The notes: a model not told the origin generated them from the letters alone. 64,000 nucleotides of DNA from DATARR01 sp036376245 (GCA_036376245.1 DASVAS010000014.1:1-64000), one strand, 5' to 3'; counted from the stretch's first letter, positions 40,262-49,640 are shown. Numbers and translations: made by a program.

Positions 40262-40280
40262 CTTTACATTCTTTACAAAC
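40262..40280. promoter_or_regulatory. CpxR-like direct-repeat box upstream of the Spy/CpxP-like gene
   Basis: CTTTACATTCTTTACAAAC, starting 4 bp after the response-regulator stop and 98 bp before the next ATG. It matches the box at 37777-37795 in opposite orientation with one mismatch. Confidence 0.65.
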
Positions 40281-40378
40281 ATCTTGCGAATCCCTGAGGA
40301 CCGCGGGGGCGCCAGGGGTTACTCTTTCCACCATGAGATCCGCGCCACCGCGGGTCACCAGGCAAGGAGAAACGAACC

Positions 40379-40870
40379 ATGAAGAAGATTTTGATCGGCA
40401 TCTGCGCGCTGCTCGTCCTGGCCGCCGTGGCGCTGGCCCAGCATCATCCGGGCGGCGGGCCCCACGGCATGAAGATGAAGATGCGCGGCGACCACGGCAA
40501 GATGCACGGCGAGATGATGGAGGCCCACTTCGCCGCCCTCGGTCTCACCGAGGACCAGAAGGCCCAGGCGAAGCAGCTCCATGAGGAGCTGCGGGCCAAG
40601 GCGGAGCCCCTGATGGACCAGGTTCGCGGCCACCACGAGGAGCTCCAGACCCTGCTGGACGGCGCCAACCCCGACCCGGCCACGGTCGGCAACCACGTCA
40701 TCGCGGCCCACAAGACGCGGGAGCAGCTCAAGGCGCTGCACGACGATTTCAAGACCCGCTTCACCGCTCTGCTGACCGCCGAGCAGAAGGAGAAGCTGGA
40801 GCAGTTCCACGAGCGCCACGGCGACCCCGGCGACCATTTCCGGGGCTTCGGCCACGGGCCCGGCTTCTAA
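40379..40870 (+). CDS. Spy/CpxP-like periplasmic LTxxQ protein, His/Met-rich
   Basis: 163 residues: signal peptide (MKKILIGICALLVLAAVALA), a His/Met-rich segment (HHPGGGPHGMKMKMRGDHGK) and two helical LTxxQ-type motifs (LGLTEDQKAQAKQL and LLTAEQKEKLEQF). The fold is that of the periplasmic chaperones Spy and CpxP. CpxP feeds back on a sensor kinase; Zn or Cu binding is plausible from the His/Met cluster. AAGGAG precedes the ATG. It is probably the main target of the adjacent two-component system. Confidence 0.85.
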   Translation: MKKILIGICALLVLAAVALAQHHPGGGPHGMKMKMRGDHGKMHGEMMEAHFAALGLTEDQKAQAKQLHEELRAKAEPLMDQVRGHHEELQTLLDGANPDPATVGNHVIAAHKTREQLKALHDDFKTRFTALLTAEQKEKLEQFHERHGDPGDHFRGFGHGPGF

Positions 40871-40893
40871 GCGGCTTTAACGTTCTCTCCTCT

Positions 40894-40956
40894 CGGGCCG
40901 GTCCGGGACCTTCAACCAAGCCCCCCTTGGTTCCCGGGCCGGCCCGGTTTCTTTCT
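40894..40956 (+). terminator. Rho-independent terminator after the Spy/CpxP-like gene
   Basis: CGGGCCGGTCCGGGA pairs with TCCCGGGCCGGCCCG (one mismatch), extended by CCAAG/CTTGG near the loop, followed by GTTTCTTTCT. Confidence 0.75.
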
Positions 40957-40975
40957 ATGCTAGCCTCACCCATCG

Positions 40976-41698
40976 ATGCGGATGGAACACGAGCATTCGG
41001 CAGAGTCGATCCGGGACCGGCTCGCCGCCGGACCGCGCCACAACTACGTGCGGGACTGGATCTACGGCGGCATCGACGGCTCGGTGACGACCTTCGCCGT
41101 CGTCTCCGGCGTCGTCGGCGCCCAGCTTTCGCCGGTGGTGATCCTGGTGATGGGCTTCGCCAATCTCGTCGCGGACGGCTTCTCCATGGCGGCGAGCAAC
41201 TACCTGGGCACCCGGGCGGAACAGGAGGACCTGAAGCACCTGGAGGCCGTCGAGTACCGCCACATCGCCGCCGTTCCCGAAGGCGAGCGGGAGGAAGTCC
41301 GGCAGATCTACAAGGAAAAAGGCTTCGAAGGCGAAGAGCTGGAACGCATCGTCGCGCTGATCACCGCCGACCGCAAACGCTGGGTGCAGACCATGCTGAC
41401 CGAAGAATACGGCCTGCCGCGCGAGGTGCGCTCCCCCTGGCTGGCCGCCCTGAGCACGTTCAGCGCCTTCATGGTGTGCGGGCTGGCGCCGTTGATTCCC
41501 TATCTGTTCGGCATGGCGGACGCCTTCGGGTTCTCCACCCTCCTCACCGGCGTGGTCTTCTTCGTGATCGGGTCCGCCAAGAGCCGCTGGTCGACGAGCA
41601 GTTGGTTGCGGTCAGGCCTGGAGACGCTCCTGGTCGGCTCGGCCGCGGCGGGCCTCGCCTATCTCGTCGGCGTCCTGTTGAAGGGTCTGGCGCACTGA
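40976..41698 (+). CDS. VIT1/CCC1-family iron/manganese transporter
   Basis: 240 residues. The N-terminal membrane pair has the family's RDWIYGGIDGSVTTFAVVSGVVGA and GFANLVADGFSMAASNYLG, with acidic residues that carry the metal. A soluble helical loop (EQEDLKHLEAVEYRHI, EEVRQIYKEKGFEGEELE) binds cations in relatives. Three further membrane segments follow. It probably moves Fe2+ or Mn2+ out of the cytosol. A second Met at codon 3 could be the start; no clear ribosome site is visible. Confidence 0.88.
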   Translation: MRMEHEHSAESIRDRLAAGPRHNYVRDWIYGGIDGSVTTFAVVSGVVGAQLSPVVILVMGFANLVADGFSMAASNYLGTRAEQEDLKHLEAVEYRHIAAVPEGEREEVRQIYKEKGFEGEELERIVALITADRKRWVQTMLTEEYGLPREVRSPWLAALSTFSAFMVCGLAPLIPYLFGMADAFGFSTLLTGVVFFVIGSAKSRWSTSSWLRSGLETLLVGSAAAGLAYLVGVLLKGLAH

Positions 41699-41705
41699 CG
41701 GCCGG

Positions 41706-43262
41706 TCATTCCGGCTCGAACACGCGCTCGAAGTAGCCGCCCTCTTCCGGCTCCGCCTCTTCCCCGTCGCTCCCATCGACCCCCGCGAGACGGCGGGCGA
41801 GCCGCTTCTTGTACTCCAGCTCCATCTGCCGGGCGATCTGGATGCGCTGCGCCTGCGGCGAGCCGGCGCCGTGCATCGACTCGGTGAGATAGCCGACGGC
41901 GTTGCGGCCGAGCGTCATGTTTTCGATCAGCCGCAGGATCCGCATCCGCGTCTCCGCCGGGATGTCCGCCCGGCCCTTGAGGTATTTCCGCAGCAGCTCC
42001 CCGGTCTCCTCGCTCGCGAAATCCTTCTCCGACGGCATCGTCACCATCAGACCGCCCGCGAGGTCCTGGGCCAGGCGGCCGATCTCGTACGGCATCTTCG
42101 TCACGTGATGCTTGCAGACGTTGGCGATCATGTCGTCGTTCAGCCAGACGCCCGACTTCATCGGCCGCGCCTGATAGGACGAAGCGATGCCCGTGGAATA
42201 GATCGTCTCGTTGAGATGTGTCATCTCCACCAGCTTGTCCTTGATGTGCGAGGCCTTGTCCACACCATTACACTCGGCGACCGCGGCGGCGGCGCCGATC
42301 AGCACGTCGCCCACGCCGCTCTTGCAGACGTAGCTCCGCCGGTGATAGCAGGTGAACCTCTCCACCAGCAGGGCCGCGAATTCGGTCTCGCCGTCCATGA
42401 ACACGAGATCGCGGGGGATGAAGACGTCCTCGAAGATGACCATGGCCTCCTGGCCGGAGAACCGCGCGTTGCCGGCGTCGAGCCCGCCACCTTCGAGATG
42501 GCGGGTGTCGCACGACTGGCGGCCGTAGATGTAGGTGATCCCGGGCGCGTCGACCGGCACGGCGCCGGCCACCGCGAAGTCGCGGTCCTCGGGGCCGAGG
42601 CGCAGCGTCGGCATGACGATCATCCAGTGGGAGTTGAGGCAGCCGGTCTGATGGGCCTTGGCGCCACGGATCCAGATCCCCTCGTCGGTCCGCCGGGTCA
42701 CATGGACGTAGAGATCGGGGTCCTCCTGCTGGTGCGGCGCCCTGGACCGATCCCCCTTGACGTCGGTCATCGCGCCGCCGACCACCTGATTGCGGCGCTG
42801 GACGCCGGCGAGAAAGGTTTTCAGACGCTCGTGGTATCGGGTGCCATGCCGCTCGTCGATCTCCCAGGTGACGGAATGGAGCGCGTTGAAGGCGTCCATG
42901 CCGACGCAGCGCTGAAAGCAGGTGCCCGTGAGCTGTCCGAGCTTGCGCTGCATCTTGTTCTGCATCACCAGATCGGCGGGGCTGCCGGCGATGTGGAGGA
43001 AGCGGTTGACGCGCTCGCCGGTCAGGGGGGACACCGCCGTGGCCAGCTCGGGCTCACGCACCGCCAGGTCGTACGTCTCCGCCACCGCGTTGATCGACGG
43101 CCGGATCACCGGATGATCGACCGGCTCCTCCACCAGCTCGCCGAAGAGGAAGACCCGCAGTCCCCGCCCGCGCAGGCTGCGGACGTAGTCCTCGCCGGTG
43201 ACGATAGGCGCGTCCTGGACCGGCTCGGCGATGTCTGGAACGGATGTGGCGGCGATGGTCAT
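41706..43262 (-). CDS. 4-hydroxybutyryl-CoA dehydratase-like / 4-hydroxyphenylacetate 3-hydroxylase family protein
   Basis: 518 residues in the HpaB/AbfD family. It has the AbfD iron-sulfur ligands: TGTCFQRCVGMDAF gives Cys-x3-Cys, and ERFTCYHRRSYVCKSG gives the His and third Cys. FAD-region motifs HQTGCLNSHWMIVMPT and the GVGDVLIGAAAA helix follow. The iron-sulfur ligands favour a radical dehydratase over an aromatic hydroxylase. The C-terminal 40 residues (GDGEEAEPEEGG-type acidic tail) are an extra. No other hydroxybutyrate-cycle gene is nearby. Confidence 0.8.
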   Translation of the reverse strand: MTIAATSVPDIAEPVQDAPIVTGEDYVRSLRGRGLRVFLFGELVEEPVDHPVIRPSINAVAETYDLAVREPELATAVSPLTGERVNRFLHIAGSPADLVMQNKMQRKLGQLTGTCFQRCVGMDAFNALHSVTWEIDERHGTRYHERLKTFLAGVQRRNQVVGGAMTDVKGDRSRAPHQQEDPDLYVHVTRRTDEGIWIRGAKAHQTGCLNSHWMIVMPTLRLGPEDRDFAVAGAVPVDAPGITYIYGRQSCDTRHLEGGGLDAGNARFSGQEAMVIFEDVFIPRDLVFMDGETEFAALLVERFTCYHRRSYVCKSGVGDVLIGAAAAVAECNGVDKASHIKDKLVEMTHLNETIYSTGIASSYQARPMKSGVWLNDDMIANVCKHHVTKMPYEIGRLAQDLAGGLMVTMPSEKDFASEETGELLRKYLKGRADIPAETRMRILRLIENMTLGRNAVGYLTESMHGAGSPQAQRIQIARQMELEYKKRLARRLAGVDGSDGEEAEPEEGGYFERVFEPE

Positions 43263-43318
43263 GGGGCTCTCCTGACCCGGGCGGCGACTGACCCGGCCAG
43301 GAGATTATAAGTCCCCGC

Positions 43319-43891
43319 TCACTTACACAGGTCCATCACCACCTCCACCCGCCGGTTCTTCTGGCGCCCCGCCGGATCGTCCGAGCCGTCGGGCCTGGCG
43401 TTGGGAGCGACCGGACGGCGCTCGCCCCACCCCTGGGTGGGCGTGGCGGCGGGCAGCGCGCCCCGGGCGACGAGCCAATCCTTGACCGCGAGCGCCCGCT
43501 TCTCGCTGAGGGTCTGGTTGTAGTCGTCGGCGCCCTTGGAATCCGTATGGCCCTCCACCGTCGCGGGATGCTTGCCGGCCTTGGCGAGCAGAGGCGCCAG
43601 GGCTTTCAGCGTCTCCTCGGCATCCGGCGTGAGGGTGGCCTTGTCGAACTCGAAGAGCGCGTCCGCCCCCACCAGGAACCGCCGGGTGCATTTCGCCTCC
43701 TCGGTCCGGATCGCCTGGATGCCCTTAGGAACCTGGATCTCGCCCGGCTGCTGCCAGGTGTCTCTGGGCTTCTGGATCTCGCCGGGCGTCTGCCACTTGT
43801 CCTTCGGTTTCTGGATCTGCTGCGCGCCGGCCGGCATGGTCATGACGAGCAACGCCAAGCCGGCGAGTCCGGCGCGGGTGCGATGAAGCAT
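43319..43891 (-). CDS. OmpA-like cell-wall-binding protein with proline-rich repeats
   Basis: 190 residues. Signal peptide (MLHRTRAGLAGLALLVMTMPAGA), three short repeats (IQKPKDKWQTPGE, IQKPRDTWQQPGE, IQVPKG), then an OmpA C-terminal peptidoglycan-binding domain: FEFDKATLTPDAEETL, VEGHTDSKGADDYNQTLSEKRA and NRRVEVVM. ATG 43891 was chosen because GGGAGG lies just upstream and a signal peptide follows. Its 5' leader and first codons match those of the RHS gene at 49263, suggesting a duplicated promoter. Confidence 0.88.
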   Translation of the reverse strand: MLHRTRAGLAGLALLVMTMPAGAQQIQKPKDKWQTPGEIQKPRDTWQQPGEIQVPKGIQAIRTEEAKCTRRFLVGADALFEFDKATLTPDAEETLKALAPLLAKAGKHPATVEGHTDSKGADDYNQTLSEKRALAVKDWLVARGALPAATPTQGWGERRPVAPNARPDGSDDPAGRQKNRRVEVVMDLCK

Positions 43892-43988
43892 GATGGGCCT
43901 CCCTAGATTTTGAAGCATTCTACTCTTGTCTCCATCAGCCGTCGACGCGTACTCGCTCCTTGAAGCGCTCTCAAGATGTCGAACCAGA

Positions 43989-44468
43989 TTAACGGTTGCC
44001 CCGAGCACTCACCGCCCGCCCCAGAATGGCCCCTAGCACCACGACAGAGAGTAGACTGGCGTAAAATGCGATACTCGGCCCCGAGAGCATCCACTGCAGA
44101 GAATCGGCGAGCAGCTCGGTGTTTGTTTGAGAGCGAGAGGGAAAGGATAAAGCTGTCTCGAATATCGAAAAGGTAGGAACAAAAAGCAGTAACGCCAAAA
44201 GGATGCCACAAAGTGAACCTGCAAAACCTCTACCCAGATGCTTGGTAAAATATATCCTTACGGAGAACACGCCCACGCCTAGTATTATCAAGATCAGGGG
44301 TCTGGACGCTAGCAAGCTCAAGAGCCATAAAGAGCATGTTGTAAAAAGGAACACACCCGCGATCTCCATCAGAAGCATTCCACGACTACGTTCACTGTGA
44401 GACAGAATTATAGTTAAACATACCATACTGGCAACGAGTCCTAGCGTGCATAAACCAACGAGAAGCAT
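43989..44468 (-). CDS. Polytopic membrane protein next to RHS1, candidate immunity protein
   Basis: 159 residues with four to five membrane segments (LVGLCTLGLVASMVCLTIIL, LLMEIAGVFLFTTCSLWLLS, LILIILGVGVFSVRIYF, LCGILLALLLFVPTFSIF, FYASLLSVVVLGAILG). No known domain. It begins 1 bp after the RHS1 stop codon and is AT-richer than the RHS core, as is the RHS tip. The position is that of a toxin-immunity gene, but membrane immunity against a tip of unknown activity is an inference. Confidence 0.65.
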   Translation of the reverse strand: MLLVGLCTLGLVASMVCLTIILSHSERSRGMLLMEIAGVFLFTTCSLWLLSLLASRPLILIILGVGVFSVRIYFTKHLGRGFAGSLCGILLALLLFVPTFSIFETALSFPSRSQTNTELLADSLQWMLSGPSIAFYASLLSVVVLGAILGRAVSARGNR

Positions 44469-44469
44469 A

Positions 44470-47400
44470 TTAGAGCTCCGGAGATGGTACAGGAGGGAGA
44501 AGCGGGTATCTCCAGTTGTCGAATGGAGTTATACCCGGAGGTAGATAGATTTTGTTGATGCCACAACTTCCCAACAACCCAACAGCAAAGGTATTACTGT
44601 TAGGGCCCAACAAGAAGCCCGTCGCGGGATAGCTATAGCCACGCTGGCGTAGCTTTTCGTAAGCCTGCAATATGCAGGTTTCTCTGGCACAGTCTGTACT
44701 GTCAAAATCTGACGGAGTGATCGGGACAATGCTTGCGTGATGACCAAAGGCGAAGGGAACTGGATCTCCGATTGCGGCCATGCCTGACCTGTCTCGACCT
44801 GTGACTTCGAGACGAAGGTCGTAAGGTTGGCCTTGCTTAGGACAATCACATTTAACTCGGACAAAGCAATGCCCAAAACCTCCGGCTCCTACCATTCCTC
44901 GAACTGCATCTCCACCGCCCGCGCCTACCGGGTGACAGTAAAGCTCGACTTTCAAACCCAGCGGATCGGAGAACGTTAACGACCGGCTCTGAGTATAGGA
45001 ATAAAGATGCAATCCAGCCTGCAAGCCAAGAGGATCTGGCTGCACGTAACGACCTGTAATTGGTTCATACCATCTGAAAACGTTATAGAACAGTCCTGCA
45101 GCATTACTCCACACCCCCTCCGCCCACTGCCCCGGGAACCGCAGAAACACCCCCGCCCCGCCCGCTCCGCTCCAGTCCGCTCCGAAGGGCTCGAAGCCGC
45201 CCTGCCAGAGCAGCGCGCCCGCAGCGCTCGTCGCCGTGACCGGTGTTCCGAGGTGGTCCGTGGTCAGGAACTTCCAGCTCTCCGTCCCTCCGGATAGATC
45301 GAGCTGCGCTATCGGCCGGTCCGCGAAATGGAAGACCAGGGAGCGCTCCGGCACGGTGTTCCTGGTCAACGCGTGCAGCAGGCCCTCGGAACTGTAGGTG
45401 GGGCGCACGGTCGGTATGACCGTGCAGACCGGCAAGCTCACGATACCCAGCGCGCCGCTCCAGGCACAGATGGTTCCGCTTTCGAAGCCGTCCAGGAACG
45501 GCAGGGCGTCAGCGTCCGCCAAGGTGAGGTAGCTCCGGCCGTCGTAGCGGAAGGAGACGCCCGCGCTCGTGGCGGGCCTTTCGATGCCAGACAGTCTGCC
45601 GGCTTCGTCGTTCCGGAAAGTCGTTGTATCCGCTCCGGCTGTGATCTTCTCCAGATGGCCGGCGGGGCCGAACTGGTAGGTGCGGGCCCCTCCGGCTCCA
45701 AGCTGGATCTGCGAAAGGATCGGCGTCCGGCCGCTGGGCGAGGGAAGATACGAATAGGTGTCCGAGACCGCTCCTCTCGCCTCCGTCAGACGGTTGCCGA
45801 TTTTGTCGTACGTCCAGGCGCGGGGGCCCCAGGGGCCGTTGCCCTGAGCCAGGAAATAATGGCTGTCCTGATACCCGTAGGTACGGTTGTTGGAGGCGTT
45901 CAGGGCGTCGGTGATCGCGAGAATGTTGCCGATATTGTCGGTTGAGTAGCTCCAGCTCAGCAGGCTTCCCAGAGTGATTGAGGACGGGAGGTAGCGCTGC
46001 GTGAACGATCTCGTCTCCGTCAGGCCGTTCCCCAACGTGAGACTGGAGAGAGGACCGGCAGAGAGATAGGCGGACGCCGTCACCAGCGGCTGGTCCGGCT
46101 TGCCGGAGCGACGGGCCAGCAGGGTCGCCGGACGGTCGGCGTGGTCGTAGGTCGTCACCGCCTCCACGCCTCCAGGATACACGGTCGAGGTGGGATTACT
46201 GTTCTTGTCATAACCAAAGACCAACTCGCCGTCCTGGAGGACCCTGCCGAAACGGTCGTAGCGGTAGTCGATCTCCGATCCCGGACGGGCGATCCGGGTC
46301 AGCCGCCCCTTGGAGAAGGGGACGGTCGGATCGTCGTAGGTATAGGCGATGTTCAGATCGGGATTGGGATAGGAGACCGCGGTCACCCGGTCCAGGACGT
46401 CCACGGTCCGCGTCATGGTGACGTTTCTCGCGTCGGTCTCCGCGGCCAGCTCGCCGTGTTCGTCGTAGGCATAGGTGGTGGTCCCGGAGACCGGCGAGAC
46501 CTGGCGCGTCATCAGATCGCGGTCGCTGTACGTGTAGGTCGTGATATTGCCTTCGGCGTCGGTGACGCGCGTCAGGTGATCCTGAATGTCGTAGCCGTAG
46601 CTGGTCACCGCCGAGCCGCCTCCGGCGCCGGTCCAGGGCTGGGTCACGGAGGATAGGCGGTTCAGCGCGTCGTAGGCGTAGGTCTGGGTCGCGGCAGGAT
46701 TGGACGCCCTGGGATGGTTGGCGTCCCAGACCCTCTCCAGGTTCCCCTCGCAGTCGTAGCCGTACTCGGTGACCGCGCCGCCGGGATGGATCACTTTGTT
46801 CAGATGGCAGCGCGACGTGTAGACGTAGTCGGTGAAGGAGTCCGTCACCCAGGCCGTGCCGTTCCAGCGCTGGAGCTCCTCCTTCGTGCGGTGGCCGTAG
46901 GCGTCCAGCGTGTAGAAGGTCCGCTCGCGCCGGGTGGCGGCGTCGGGCTTCCTCTCGATCGAGATCAGCCGGCCGGCGGCGTCGTAGCCGTATTCGATCA
47001 CGTTGCCGCGAGGAAGGATCGTCCGCAGCAGGTCCCCGAACGCGTTGTAGACATGGGTGGTGGTCAGATCGTCCGCGGCCGTGGCGCCCTTCTGGATCAC
47101 CGAGGTGACCCGGTCGTGGGCGTCGTACGAGGTCACGGTCTGCACCCCGTTGGGATCGGTCACGGTGGTCCGGCGGTTGAGGGGATCGTAGGAGAAGGAC
47201 GTGGTGCCGATCAGCGGATCGGTCCGAGTGGCGGGCAGCAGGTTCCCCCGAAGCGGATCGTACGCGTAGGTCATGACGTCCGCCATGCCGTGCCCCGGCG
47301 GATTCATGGTCAACGGCTGGCCGGCCGCGTTGTAGGTGGTCGCCGTGGCGAACGTGAAGCTGCTTCCAGATTCGGCCCCCTGCTCCGTCCGTGTCTCCAG

Positions 47401-49263
47401 ATCGCCGGACGCGTTGTAGGAGAGGACGCTGACCCTCAAGGCGCTCCCTCCAGAGGTCGAAGGCGTCTCGATCCGGGTCGGAAACTCGGGGAAGGAAACA
47501 TTTCCATACTGCCAGGTCGTGATCCGGGCCAGCGGCGTGCCGGCGGCCTCGGTCCTGGAGGTCAGCCTCCCGTTGGCGTTGTAGGCGTACTGGGTCTCGA
47601 ACCCCCGGCCGTCGATCTTCCGCGTCGGCAGCAGCGGATTGGCCGCGTCGGCGTAGGTCATCGTGGTGTTCGGGCCGGCGGCGCAGACCGGGCAGTCGCC
47701 TTCGATCTTCGTGACCTTCGGCTTGTTGCTCCCCGAATCCCGGGCGAGCGTGTAGGTGGTGACTTTCCCGAGGGGATCGGTGACGGCCGTCTGCGTGGGC
47801 AGGGCCGGATTGGTGTAGCTGAAGGTGTGGAGATCGACGGCGTTGGGGCCGTTCGAGACGGGATCGCCCCGCCAGGTCTTCGCCACGTTGCCGAAGACGT
47901 CGTACTCCCAGGCGGCTTCCACCCGGCGGGCGAGGTCGGTGGCGACGAGATCTCGGCGGGTCATGTAGCCGGGGAAGCGGGCGTCGCCGTAGAAGAATTC
48001 GAGGGCGGTGCCGTCCGGACGGCCGATGCGGACGAGGTCGTCGCCGCTCCAGGTGTAGAGCCAGCTCCGGCCGGTCGCGCCGTCGGTCCCGACCTCCCGG
48101 ATCTCCGCGAGCTTGCCGTTCGGGTGATAGAAGAAGTCCTCCCGGCGCTCGTCCGGAAGGGTGACGCGGGTCAGGGGACCGCCGCTGTAGTCCGCCACCG
48201 TGGCGTTGCCGTTGCGATCGACGGTCCGGCTGAAGCGCCCGGCGGAGTCGAAATGCCGCACCGTGCCGTCGAGGTCCCGCAGCTCCCAGCCGGCGGCGGT
48301 GCGGTGGAGCCTGCGGTAGTCGTCGCTGGGACGGGTGGTGGCGTAGACGCCGCCGGAGAGCCCGGAAAATTCGACGTAGGTGCCGTACATCGTGATCAGC
48401 CAGACGTGAGAGTCGTTCGGGTCCAGGACGATCCGCTCGGCGTAGGTATGGGACCAGTACCGCCCGGGAGCCGGCTGCCAGACCGCGGCGCCGGGATGAT
48501 CGGGATGCCCCGCGCCACCGGCCAGGTAGTAGAGGTGCGCGCCGGGTCCGGTGCCGTCGCCGCCGGTGCCCCCTCCCCCGCCGCCCGGCGAGCTGCCGCC
48601 TCCCGGCCCCAGACAGCAGGCCCCGGCGGGCGCCTTGCCCGGACAGCCGCTGGCCGGCGGCTTCTTGCAGAAGATCGCCTCGAGCTGGGATGGAGAGAGA
48701 TTGATGGAAATCGTGGCGCGCCGCTCCGCCACGGGCTGCGGGCAACCGGTCCGGCAGACGTCCGCCTGCAGCGTGTACTCCCCGGCCAGGGAAGCTCCGG
48801 CCGCGCACGAGAAGCCGCCGATCTGGATCCAGGCGTCGCCGCGCTCGAAGAAGATCTCGGAGCCTACCAGCCCGCAGGCGCCGACCACGGCCGACTGGGC
48901 GTCCTTCCATTGCAGGAGGGCGCCGCTGCCGATGTCGTCAGGACTCTCGGCGTGGCCGGGAAACTCGGCGGGGACGGTGGCCCGCACGGAGCAGGACTGC
49001 GCTTTGGGATTGCAGCCGGCCGGCAGGATCTCGTAGGAGACGCCTCCCAGCACCGGGGGATAGCAGCGGTAGAGCCCGACGCAGTTGGCGGCTCGGGAGA
49101 TCGAGCCGCCCGTCATGGCGATGCCGACCTGGACTCCGGAGGCCGTGCAAGAGACCGACTGGGCCCCGGCCGGCGCGGCCAGCAGGAGCGCGAGGACGCC
49201 CAGCTTCCAGGGCCTCCAGTTCCGTCCCAGGCCGGCGAGCCTGGCACGGGTGAGATGGGGCAT
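44470..49263 (-). CDS. Secreted RHS/YD-repeat protein with variable C-terminal tip (RHS1)
   Basis: 1597 residues. Signal peptide (VLALLLAAPAGAQS), Cys-rich N-terminal domain (about 35-215), a Gly-rich hinge (GGGSSPGGGGGGTGG), then more than 20 YD/RHS repeats (for example YAYDPLRGNLLPATRTDP, YDALNRLSSVTQPW) that build a beta cocoon. Near the end are DGFESGTICAWSG and the RHS core boundary FRWYEPITGRYVQPDPLGL. The 150-residue tip after the boundary (GHCFVRVKCDC, GPNSNTFAVGLL) could be a papain-like hydrolase, low confidence. A candidate immunity gene follows by 1 bp. The core end is nearly identical to RHS2 at 63.3-64 kb. Confidence 0.88.
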   Translation of the reverse strand: MPHLTRARLAGLGRNWRPWKLGVLALLLAAPAGAQSVSCTASGVQVGIAMTGGSISRAANCVGLYRCYPPVLGGVSYEILPAGCNPKAQSCSVRATVPAEFPGHAESPDDIGSGALLQWKDAQSAVVGACGLVGSEIFFERGDAWIQIGGFSCAAGASLAGEYTLQADVCRTGCPQPVAERRATISINLSPSQLEAIFCKKPPASGCPGKAPAGACCLGPGGGSSPGGGGGGTGGDGTGPGAHLYYLAGGAGHPDHPGAAVWQPAPGRYWSHTYAERIVLDPNDSHVWLITMYGTYVEFSGLSGGVYATTRPSDDYRRLHRTAAGWELRDLDGTVRHFDSAGRFSRTVDRNGNATVADYSGGPLTRVTLPDERREDFFYHPNGKLAEIREVGTDGATGRSWLYTWSGDDLVRIGRPDGTALEFFYGDARFPGYMTRRDLVATDLARRVEAAWEYDVFGNVAKTWRGDPVSNGPNAVDLHTFSYTNPALPTQTAVTDPLGKVTTYTLARDSGSNKPKVTKIEGDCPVCAAGPNTTMTYADAANPLLPTRKIDGRGFETQYAYNANGRLTSRTEAAGTPLARITTWQYGNVSFPEFPTRIETPSTSGGSALRVSVLSYNASGDLETRTEQGAESGSSFTFATATTYNAAGQPLTMNPPGHGMADVMTYAYDPLRGNLLPATRTDPLIGTTSFSYDPLNRRTTVTDPNGVQTVTSYDAHDRVTSVIQKGATAADDLTTTHVYNAFGDLLRTILPRGNVIEYGYDAAGRLISIERKPDAATRRERTFYTLDAYGHRTKEELQRWNGTAWVTDSFTDYVYTSRCHLNKVIHPGGAVTEYGYDCEGNLERVWDANHPRASNPAATQTYAYDALNRLSSVTQPWTGAGGGSAVTSYGYDIQDHLTRVTDAEGNITTYTYSDRDLMTRQVSPVSGTTTYAYDEHGELAAETDARNVTMTRTVDVLDRVTAVSYPNPDLNIAYTYDDPTVPFSKGRLTRIARPGSEIDYRYDRFGRVLQDGELVFGYDKNSNPTSTVYPGGVEAVTTYDHADRPATLLARRSGKPDQPLVTASAYLSAGPLSSLTLGNGLTETRSFTQRYLPSSITLGSLLSWSYSTDNIGNILAITDALNASNNRTYGYQDSHYFLAQGNGPWGPRAWTYDKIGNRLTEARGAVSDTYSYLPSPSGRTPILSQIQLGAGGARTYQFGPAGHLEKITAGADTTTFRNDEAGRLSGIERPATSAGVSFRYDGRSYLTLADADALPFLDGFESGTICAWSGALGIVSLPVCTVIPTVRPTYSSEGLLHALTRNTVPERSLVFHFADRPIAQLDLSGGTESWKFLTTDHLGTPVTATSAAGALLWQGGFEPFGADWSGAGGAGVFLRFPGQWAEGVWSNAAGLFYNVFRWYEPITGRYVQPDPLGLQAGLHLYSYTQSRSLTFSDPLGLKVELYCHPVGAGGGDAVRGMVGAGGFGHCFVRVKCDCPKQGQPYDLRLEVTGRDRSGMAAIGDPVPFAFGHHASIVPITPSDFDSTDCARETCILQAYEKLRQRGYSYPATGFLLGPNSNTFAVGLLGSCGINKIYLPPGITPFDNWRYPLLPPVPSPEL

Positions 49264-49364
49264 GACGGGGGCCTCCTGAGTTTTGAAGCATTCTACTCTG
49301 TCTCCATCGACCGTCGACGCGCACCCGTTCCTTGTAGACGCTTCACTCTCAAAAGGAGGATGCT

Positions 49365-49607
49365 ATGAAGATCAGGAAAGCCGCCCTTCTTCTCGTCGCC
49401 GTCGTGATGGTGCTCGCCGCCACCGCTCCCGCGCCGGCCGCGTCGGCGTTCTGCGAAGGCTCATGCAACGGCGCCGAGATCCACTTCAGTTGTCCAGGGA
49501 CGTTCTCGGCGGCGGAATGCTGCCGTCGGGCCCAGCAGGATCCGCCGGGCTGCGCCGGGGGCTTCCACGGGATCTGCGAAGGCGACGCGGAGATCCTCTG
49601 CGGGTAA
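49365..49607 (+). CDS. Small secreted Cys-rich protein
   Basis: 80 residues. Signal peptide (AALLLVAVVMVLAATAPAPAASA), then about 50 residues with eight Cys (FCEGSCNGAEIHFSC, AECCRRAQQDPPGC, GICEGDAEILC), enough for four disulfides. A strong AAAGGAGG precedes the ATG. No family recognised; secreted bacteriocin-like, protease-inhibitor-like and structural roles are all possible. It is divergent from RHS1 and lies just before the convergent P450 genes. Confidence 0.75.
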   Translation: MKIRKAALLLVAVVMVLAATAPAPAASAFCEGSCNGAEIHFSCPGTFSAAECCRRAQQDPPGCAGGFHGICEGDAEILCG

Positions 49608-49640
49608 GAGGCCGGCGGGACGCCGGCGGTCCCAGGGGTC

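Noticed and set aside
45328..49368. Large + strand frames opposite RHS1
   Set aside because: Low-complexity shadows of the RHS repeats with no domain or ribosome site.
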